Source: Acidobacteriota bacterium (GTDB lineage Bacteria; Acidobacteriota; Blastocatellia; Pyrinomonadales; Pyrinomonadaceae). Taken from it: a DNA stretch of 5,463 bases. The notes beneath the pieces were generated by a model, which made no database searches, had not been told where the DNA came from, and saw only the letters and a program-made list of their open reading frames with translations. The position numbers and the translations under genes are program-made. Shown one piece after another: positions 1 through 5,160 of the stretch (position 1 is the first letter of the stretch; each line of letters begins with the position of its first letter). The DNA lies in assembly GCA_019247865.1 (NCBI GenBank), contig JAFBAJ010000065.1, positions 1 through 5,463 on the forward strand, read 5' to 3'.

Positions 1-755
1 ATATTTTCCAGTGAACTGATCGTGGCCGCCAGAATTCGCCTCGCACTGCTCCAGGCGGCGTTGATGGCGGTGGTCTGTGCCGCATCACAGCCCGCGCCGA
101 TGGTCTGCCTTTGCAGCGTCCCGGCTTTGACGCGACTGAGCTGATGACTGCCCGCTGCCGGCGCGCTTCTCTGCTGAACGACGTGCACCAGCTCATGTGC
201 GAGCAGACTTTTTCCGGCTTCTGTGTGCGGGCGGTACTGATGTTCGTTAAAGACTATCTCGCGGCCGACGGTGTAAGCCTGCGCTTCGACGGACTGCGCC
301 GAGCGAGCCGCGCCGGCGTCCGTATGAACCCGCACGTCGCTGAAATCCTGTCCGAAGCGCGGCTCAAAGAAGGCGCGCGTCTCGGCGCTCAAAGGCTGTC
401 CGGCGGAACCTGTGAGGGACGGCGCGGACGTGGCGGAAGCAGTAGCAGCAGAGCCTTGCGTTCCGGCTTTTGCTTCCGGCGCAGGCATCCGCATCACCTG
501 TCCTGCGACGCGGTCTGCTTCCTGTTCGTGCAGGTCTCCGGGCTGGCTGACGTTGAGCTGTGTCGGCAGCGCTTTCGCCTGGCAGCGCGGACACTGGCCG
601 CCGCACGCGCAGGATGCTTTCCGCTGCAACTGTGGTGTGGCCGCGCCCGTCACATTGAGCAGCGCGGAGAGCGGCGATGGACACTGGGCCTGACAGCCAC
701 GCTTACTGTCGGAAGCTTCGTCGGGATTTTGTTGAGCTTCAAACCTGCTCTGCAT
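1..755 (-). CDS. Third DUF4157 (HExxH) protein, N-terminal 251 residues; 3' end outside the window; possibly an M35-like metallopeptidase
   Basis: Reading the minus strand from ATG 755 (MQSRFEAQQNPDE) gives 251 codons without a stop to the left edge. The start lies 37 bases after the stop of the preceding gene, with no good Shine-Dalgarno; GATC sits directly before the ATG. Blocks in order: LQRKASCACGGQCPRC with cysteines at 49, 51, 55 and 58; LNVSQPGDLHEQEADRVAGQ (67-86); a Ser/Ala/Thr linker (90-120); FFEPRFGQDFSDVRVHTD (129-146); YTVGREIVF (161-169); and HELVHVVQQ (187-195). This is a complete DUF4157 module, shorter and clearly more diverged than the two upstream copies. After LQRQTIGAG the next domain begins CDAAQTTAINAAWSSARRIL, a cysteine followed by a Q and an amphipathic helix. 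That resembles the opening of M35/lysine-specific (deuterolysin-like) metalloendopeptidases, but only about 30 residues are visible. If right, a second HExxH and a GTxxxxxGD-type Asp motif should follow outside the window. Confidence 0.92.
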   Translation of the reverse strand, partial: MQSRFEAQQNPDEASDSKRGCQAQCPSPLSALLNVTGAATPQLQRKASCACGGQCPRCQAKALPTQLNVSQPGDLHEQEADRVAGQVMRMPAPEAKAGTQGSAATASATSAPSLTGSAGQPLSAETRAFFEPRFGQDFSDVRVHTDAGAARSAQSVEAQAYTVGREIVFNEHQYRPHTEAGKSLLAHELVHVVQQRSAPAAGSHQLSRVKAGTLQRQTIGAGCDAAQTTAINAAWSSARRILAATISSLEN

Positions 756-791
756 GATCCGTGCTCGAACTCTATCGGTGGAGATAACGTC

Positions 792-2780
792 TCACTTCTT
801 CGATTTTTTCGGCTCCTCTTTTTTCAACTCGTCTTTGATGTCCGTCTCGGCTTTGGCGGTCTCCGCCGCGTCGCCGCAGCAGTGCAGGCCGACCGCCTTG
901 AGGGTGCTGACGATGGCTTCGTAGCCCGTGACGCGCGCCTCTCCGGCGGTCTTACCGGCAATCTTGTCCGGCGTCTCGATGTTGATGAAGCGCAAGTTTT
1001 CCAGCCCGGCGATGTCCTGGTTCGTGGTCGAAAGGCCGCCCAGATCGACCATCAATTTGATGAACTCCATGATGAGCTTGATGATGCGCTCGATCACGTT
1101 CCTGACCGTCAGGTCCTGGAACTCGGCCATCTTCTTGAGGTCATCGATGATGGCCTGCATCTCTTTGATGTCATCGTCGATGGACTTGTTGAGATCAACG
1201 GACTTCTGCTGCAACAGCTCGCCCTTGACCTTCTTGATGACCAGAAAGACGGTCGAGAGGTCTGTCTCGGCCTCAGTCCCCAACGCGCGCGTGAGGTCGT
1301 TTTGCAGGACGACGTTGACGTTGTTCTTCTTGAGCGTGTCGAAGTCCTTGTCGTTGATGACCCACACGACGTTGTCCGGGTGCTCCGGGTCTCCGATATG
1401 ACATTTGGTTAGGGACTTGTCCGCGCACCAACGAAAGATATTGGTCTTGCCCTTCGTCTCGGTCATGTACTCGCGGATCGTGTACTCCTTGACGACATCC
1501 TTGTCTTTGACTTTCGTCTTGACCTTGTGGACTTTATCCGTGCCGAACTTTTTATCGATGAGGTCTTTCAGGTCCTTGAGTTGTTGCTCTCCGACCTTAG
1601 GGTCGGTTTTGTCTATATCGCGTTTGAGGTCGGTCACAGTCGTCCCGCCGGAGACCTTGCTGAGATACTGTTCGGTATCCTCTATGACGTTGTTGTGCAG
1701 GCCGACGACGGGCAGCGTGAAAGACTTCGAGCAATCTTTGATGGTCAGGAAGAACTGCTTTTCCACCACCTCTTCGACCTTATCTTTCTTCGTCGCGCCC
1801 TGATTGCTCTTGACGAAATCACGGCAGCCCTGCTCGTCTTTCAAACATTCCGTCGCCACTTTGGGCGGGAACAGCTCGTTCGGATCGATGTCCCATTTCG
1901 CGGAATGTCCGGGCAGGTGTATGCGCCTGTCGCTGGTTCCGCTCTGAAGCAGAATGAGGTTGTAAGAGCAATGCTTGCGCATCTCCTGCGCGGTCTTGCG
2001 TGCGTTGACCTCGTTGTTGTGAATGACGATGAGGCACGCGCACGGCGTGCCTTTGAATTCATCGAGCACCATTTTCGGCGCGTCCGCAGCCGTGCCCGGA
2101 GTAACGGCCTCGGCCGCTTTATCTGCATCCGGTTTCTTGCGCTGCACGCGCGGCATGCGCTGCTGCTCCTGCTGCAGGACGTGCGTCAGCTCGTGCGCCA
2201 GCAGCAGCCGTCCGGCGTGCGTGTCCGGATTGTATTCGCCTGCGCCGAAGACTATGTCGCGTCCGACGGTAAAGGCGCGTGCGTCGAGGGAGGCCGCCGC
2301 AAACGCGGCTGAAGAGTCCGTGTGCACGCGCACGCCGCCGAAGTCTGCGCCGAAACGCGGCTCGAAGTGTGTGCGCGTCGCAGCGCTAAGCCGGCTGCCG
2401 TTGCCCAAAGAGCTCATCTCCGGTGCGTGCATGTCCGGCCGGGCGGACGACTGGACGAGCTCTTTGGCTTGCAGCTTAGGGGCGGAGGAGGAAGAAACAG
2501 TCGCGGGTCGGCTCATCACCTGTTCAGCCACGCGGTCTGCTTCCTGTTCGTAGTGGTCGTCGTGCGCTCCGACTTTGAGCTTGGTTTGCAGGAAGGGATT
2601 TTTCTCGGCTTCGCAGTTCGGGCAATCGCCGCCGCAGGCGCAGGCAGCTTTGCGCCGGATCATCGGCGACGACGCGCGTGAGATCAGGAGCGGCGCGGGA
2701 GAAGTGCGTGAGATGACAGGGCCGCGTTCGACGGCCGTCTCTTCGTGTGGATTTTTTTGCGCCGCACAAAAGCTCTGCAT
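792..2780 (-). CDS. DUF4157 (HExxH) protein with a C-terminal domain resembling an M14-type zinc carboxypeptidase/amidase
   Basis: The product is 662 residues, from ATG 2780 (MQSFCAAQ) to TGA at 794-792. The start lies 8 bases after the preceding stop with only a weak Shine-Dalgarno, which suggests translational coupling. The N-terminal module has the cysteine cluster CACGGDCPNC (47-56), KVGAHDDHYEQEADRVAEQV (69-88), HFEPRFG...VRVHTD (138-155), FTVGRDIVFGAGEY (170-183) and HELTHVLQQ (196-204), which marks it as DUF4157. The C-terminal part opens with CACLIVIHNNE; H254 and E257 form an HxxE pair, as in the first zinc ligands of M14 metallopeptidases. It continues with RRIHLPGH (285-292), DPNELF (299-304), LPVVGLHNN (356-364, H362 as candidate third ligand), NIFRWC...CHIGDPEHPDNVVWVIND, VNVVLQND, a long charged helical insert (about 519-580) and FINIET (598-603, E602 as candidate catalytic base). 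The end is lysine-rich (KKEEPKKSKK). No Sec signal is seen. A peptidoglycan- or peptide-cleaving cargo enzyme is inferred; the DUF4157 part is certain. Confidence 0.93.
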   Translation of the reverse strand: MQSFCAAQKNPHEETAVERGPVISRTSPAPLLISRASSPMIRRKAACACGGDCPNCEAEKNPFLQTKLKVGAHDDHYEQEADRVAEQVMSRPATVSSSSAPKLQAKELVQSSARPDMHAPEMSSLGNGSRLSAATRTHFEPRFGADFGGVRVHTDSSAAFAAASLDARAFTVGRDIVFGAGEYNPDTHAGRLLLAHELTHVLQQEQQRMPRVQRKKPDADKAAEAVTPGTAADAPKMVLDEFKGTPCACLIVIHNNEVNARKTAQEMRKHCSYNLILLQSGTSDRRIHLPGHSAKWDIDPNELFPPKVATECLKDEQGCRDFVKSNQGATKKDKVEEVVEKQFFLTIKDCSKSFTLPVVGLHNNVIEDTEQYLSKVSGGTTVTDLKRDIDKTDPKVGEQQLKDLKDLIDKKFGTDKVHKVKTKVKDKDVVKEYTIREYMTETKGKTNIFRWCADKSLTKCHIGDPEHPDNVVWVINDKDFDTLKKNNVNVVLQNDLTRALGTEAETDLSTVFLVIKKVKGELLQQKSVDLNKSIDDDIKEMQAIIDDLKKMAEFQDLTVRNVIERIIKLIMEFIKLMVDLGGLSTTNQDIAGLENLRFINIETPDKIAGKTAGEARVTGYEAIVSTLKAVGLHCCGDAAETAKAETDIKDELKKEEPKKSKK
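2513..2668 (-). repeat. Copy 2 of the 156-base direct repeat encoding the cysteine cluster and EQEADRVAEQ helix
   Basis: Partner of 4864-5019, in the same orientation and about 2.35 kb away. Most differences are third-position changes that leave the protein almost unchanged, such as GAGK against GAEK-type positions after the cysteine cluster. Such a tract is a natural substrate for homologous recombination. A crossover between the copies would delete the small gene and fuse the N-terminus of the first DUF4157 protein to the C-terminus of the second. Confidence 0.85.
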
Positions 2781-2788
2781 GATCTTAG

Positions 2789-3217
2789 CTAATCGCCGGA
2801 CTGCCCGAAGAAGAAGATTTCCGCGGGTTGGTCGTCAGCATACACGACGAGATAGGTTCCGGCCCACGCGCCACGCTGCGAGGTGATGTCGTACACGGCC
2901 GGAAAATTTCTCTCCAGCGTCTCGCGCGTCGGCCGCTCCGTGCCGAAGTATTGACGCAGCTCGTCCGGCGTGAGCGGCGCGACCGCTCCTAAGTCAGGCT
3001 GCGGCGAGACCATCGGCACATCCAGGATCGAATGGCTGCCGGATTCCGCGTTGGCTTCGAGCAGGTCTTCGATGGTTGCGGGCGGCGGCGCTGGTGGGGC
3101 AGTCGGCTGCGGCTTGTAATACTGTCCGCTCTTGAAGACAGACGCGCGCAGGTCTTGCAGGGCCTGATTGATGTCCTCCTGATAAGGCACGTAATAACGC
3201 CACGCTGACGCTCCCAT
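2789..3217 (-). CDS. Small conserved-looking protein of unknown function between two DUF4157 genes
   Basis: The product is 142 residues, starting at ATG 3217 behind the strongest ribosome binding site in the window and ending in TAG at 2791-2789. I cannot assign it to a named family. Three parts are visible. Residues 1-34 start MGASAWRYYVPYQEDINQAL and are rich in aromatics, with a predicted helix. Residues 35-47 are a proline/alanine linker. Residues 48-142 form a compact domain with an acidic helix (IEDLLEANAESG), a SILDVPMVS strand, GAVAPLTPDELRQYFGTERPTR (79-98) and a terminal strand pair ending YLVVYADDQPAEIFFFGQSGD. It has no signal peptide, membrane segment or cysteines. It sits 48 bases after the previous DUF4157 gene and 8 bases before the next, so it is almost certainly in the same transcript. 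Plausible roles, all inferred from position, are an immunity protein, a chaperone or a loading adaptor for a neighbouring cargo protein. Confidence 0.9.
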   Translation of the reverse strand: MGASAWRYYVPYQEDINQALQDLRASVFKSGQYYKPQPTAPPAPPPATIEDLLEANAESGSHSILDVPMVSPQPDLGAVAPLTPDELRQYFGTERPTRETLERNFPAVYDITSQRGAWAGTYLVVYADDQPAEIFFFGQSGD

Positions 3218-3220
3218 CTG

Positions 3221-3231
3221 CTCCCTCCCTT
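3221..3231 (-). promoter_or_regulatory. Strong ribosome binding site for the 142-residue gene
   Basis: On the minus strand AAGGGAGGGAG lies three bases before ATG 3217, giving a purine-rich Shine-Dalgarno whose GGGAGG core is six bases from the start codon. It is by far the best match in the window and fixes this start. The two DUF4157 genes downstream have weak sites. This implies the small protein is made at a higher rate than its neighbours, as might be expected of an immunity, chaperone or adaptor protein; that last step is inference. Confidence 0.75.
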
Positions 3232-3265
3232 TGCAGCCGAACGGTGACGAACTCCTGCGACGAGC

Positions 3266-5137
3266 CTAGACCAATCCGGTGGCTTTCATCAAGCTCGTCG
3301 CGCGTTTGGCCGTCGCCGGGTCTCCGGCGGTCGAGAGCGCTGTGGCCGCACTTTGCAGCGCCGCGATGTCGCTGGCCGAAACGCCCGTCCGGTTGCTCGA
3401 TGCATTCTTCGCCAGCGCAATCGGGTCGGCCAGTTTCTTGAGCGAGTCACTGAAGGTCGTGATCGGCTTATCGACCAGCGTCTTGGCGCTCTGCTCTGTG
3501 GTCACAGCGCCGCCGCCGCCGCGCTCGTACTCTTCGGAGGTCGCTGTGCGCGTGTCCGCGTCCGGCTTCAAAGAGGCCGCGAGGGTCGTCGTCGCATCGC
3601 CCAGACCGGGCGAGCCCGCGCCGATCAGCACCATCAGGGCGCTGAAAGAGGCCACGAGCGTCGCGATGCTGGCGAAGACCCCGACGGTCGAAGTCCCGCC
3701 CGAAGGAGCTTCCGCCAGCAGGCTGACGATGAGCGCCGCGATGGCGAGGAGGATCAGCAACATAATGAAGATAAAGGCCAGCACCTTACTGTGCGCCGCC
3801 ACCCAGCTAATCGCCTGGCTGATGGCTTTGGCGACCGCTTCGTAGACGGCCGTGCTCGTATCCACGATCCAGTCGAGCGCCTCGTCGAGCATCTTCCGAG
3901 CCTTCGTCAGCATGTCCTTCAACTCTTTGACGATGGCGCGAAAGATCGGCAGCCAGAGCGGCGAACCGGGCAAGCCCGCGCCCGTGCACCAGTACACGAC
4001 CGCGCCGAGCGCGTCGCCTTCGACATGCAGGTTTTTCAGCGGGTCGCCCCAGAACGCGCCGAGGTCGAGGTCTGTCCCGGTCTTGCCGGAGAGGTCCAGG
4101 AGCGCTCCCGCTTTCGAGGCTCTGACCTGCGCGGAATAAGCCAGGTCTTCCGGGTCGCCGAGCCACGGAGCGCGCGCCAGCCATTCGTCATGACGCAGGA
4201 CGTAGTGCGCGGCCTCGGCCGCGGCGATGGTCGAGCCGGTCATCGTTGATTTGATCTCGGCGATGTTCACAGTCGCGCTGTTCTCCCACAAGTCCGCGAA
4301 GCCCATCATCGTCCCGGCAGGAGGATTCGGAGTGCCCATCGAAATCTTTGTGGCGCGCGGAATCCCGCGTGCCGGAAGGCTCAGCAGCGCACCGATCTGG
4401 CCGTGCGCGATGGTGCCCGCGATCCACGGCGGCAGCGGTATTCTCCAGTTGTGACAGTTGGTCGGAGTCCCTGCGCCGTGCGTCGTGCGCTGGATCAGAG
4501 GCTGTTCAAGCTGGCCCTGTTGCCCGACGTGTGTCAGCTCGTGCGCCAGCAATCGCTGACCGGCGTCCGTCTCAGGAGCATACTCGCCCGCGCCGAAAAC
4601 TATGTCGCGTCCGACGGTGAAAGCGCGCGCGTTCAATGCCGCCGCAGCTTCAGCCGCCGATGCGTCCGTGTGCACGCGCACGCCGCCGAGGTCTGCGCCG
4701 AAATGCGGCTCGAAGTGCGTGCGCGTCGCTTCCGAGAGCGGGCTGCCCGCGCCGAACGAACTCATTTCAGGAGCAGGCCCGGCCATTCTGGCGGACGACG
4801 GGACACGCTCTTTGGCTTGCAGCTTTGGCGCAGTTGCATCTTTGGAAACCGTTGCAGGCTTACTCATGACCTGTTCGGCCACGCGGTCTGCTTCCTGTTC
4901 GTAATGATCGTCGTGCGCTCCGACCTTGAGCTTGGTTTGCAGGAACGGATTTTTCCCGGCTTCACAGTTCGGGCAATCGCCGCCGCAGGCGCAGGCAGCT
5001 TTGCGCTGGATCATCGGCGCGGACAACAGCGTGGCGATGGCTGCGGGCGGCGCGGCGGCGCGCGCGGGTTTCTGTTCCGCTTTCTGTTTATGCTGCGCCG
5101 GTTCGGGCGCGTGGGCTTTGGCGGCCATGGTTGACAT
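3266..5137 (-). CDS. DUF4157 (HExxH) protein with possible PD-(D/E)XK nuclease motif and two C-terminal transmembrane helices; candidate eCIS-type effector
   Basis: The product is 623 residues from the ATG at 5137 (MSTMAAKA). That start follows GGAGG and AAGGG and overlaps the stop of a 7-codon mini-ORF. A TTG at 5176 would add 13 residues but overlaps the upstream gene; ATG 5128 is also possible. Order by residue: Ala/Pro/Lys-rich leader (1-40), cysteine cluster CACGGDCPNC (49-58), KVGAHDDHYEQEADRVAEQV (71-90), HFEPHFG...VRVHTD (141-158), FTVGRDIVFGAGEY (173-186) and HELTHVGQQ (199-207). These blocks define DUF4157, a domain frequent in proteins associated with extracellular contractile injection systems. 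After it, GFADLWEN and IAEIKS place D282, E294 and K296 in the D...ExK spacing of PD-(D/E)XK nucleases, an inference from one motif. Hydrophobic segments at about 452-477 and 484-507 look like a helical hairpin, followed by an Ala/Ser/Thr-rich tail. There is no Sec signal. Membrane insertion or nuclease toxicity are alternative roles. The DUF4157 call is firm; the C-terminal function is not. Confidence 0.93.
   Translation of the reverse strand: MSTMAAKAHAPEPAQHKQKAEQKPARAAAPPAAIATLLSAPMIQRKAACACGGDCPNCEAGKNPFLQTKLKVGAHDDHYEQEADRVAEQVMSKPATVSKDATAPKLQAKERVPSSARMAGPAPEMSSFGAGSPLSEATRTHFEPHFGADLGGVRVHTDASAAEAAAALNARAFTVGRDIVFGAGEYAPETDAGQRLLAHELTHVGQQGQLEQPLIQRTTHGAGTPTNCHNWRIPLPPWIAGTIAHGQIGALLSLPARGIPRATKISMGTPNPPAGTMMGFADLWENSATVNIAEIKSTMTGSTIAAAEAAHYVLRHDEWLARAPWLGDPEDLAYSAQVRASKAGALLDLSGKTGTDLDLGAFWGDPLKNLHVEGDALGAVVYWCTGAGLPGSPLWLPIFRAIVKELKDMLTKARKMLDEALDWIVDTSTAVYEAVAKAISQAISWVAAHSKVLAFIFIMLLILLAIAALIVSLLAEAPSGGTSTVGVFASIATLVASFSALMVLIGAGSPGLGDATTTLAASLKPDADTRTATSEEYERGGGGAVTTEQSAKTLVDKPITTFSDSLKKLADPIALAKNASSNRTGVSASDIAALQSAATALSTAGDPATAKRATSLMKATGLV
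4864..5019 (-). repeat. Copy 1 of a 156-base direct repeat encoding the cysteine cluster and EQEADRVAEQ helix
   Basis: Aligned by hand with 2513-2668 without gaps, this segment differs at about 9-10 of 156 positions (about 94% identity). It codes from just before the cysteine cluster to VMS within the DUF4157 module. Outside it, identity between the two genes falls, with shorter matching runs near the HExxH region. A recent duplication or gene conversion fits. The third DUF4157 gene shares the motifs but not this nucleotide identity. Confidence 0.85.
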
Positions 5138-5160
5138 CAGCCCTTCAACGCCTCCGGCAT
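5137..5160 (-). promoter_or_regulatory. Stop-start linked 7-codon mini-ORF carrying the ribosome binding sites of the next DUF4157 gene
   Basis: The stop of the upstream gene (TAA, 5162-5160) shares its last A with an ATG at 5160. That ATG opens seven codons ending in TGA at 5139-5137, and the A of this TGA is the first base of the ATG at 5137. GGAGG (5155-5151, 13 bases before ATG 5137) and AAGGG (5145-5141, 3 bases before it) lie inside. Either the mini-ORF passes ribosomes on by reinitiation, or the overlaps are chance and the segment is simply the leader. It supports 5137 as the start. Confidence 0.4.

Noticed and set aside
364..684. Minus-strand open frame of 106 codons in the left part
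   Set aside because: It is in another frame of the third DUF4157 gene, whose true frame (755 to 1) gives the cysteine cluster, EQEADRVA and HELVH motifs.
111..1412. Long plus-strand open frame of 433 codons spanning the boundary of two minus-strand genes
   Set aside because: It lies antisense to two frames with clear domain motifs, has no recognisable domain, and is Arg/Leu/Val-rich in the way shadow frames of GC-rich genes are.
3353..4249. Plus-strand open frame of 298 codons opposite the first DUF4157 gene
   Set aside because: The product is an Arg/Gly/Ala/Asp-rich string without domain features; it is the antisense shadow of a well-supported gene.
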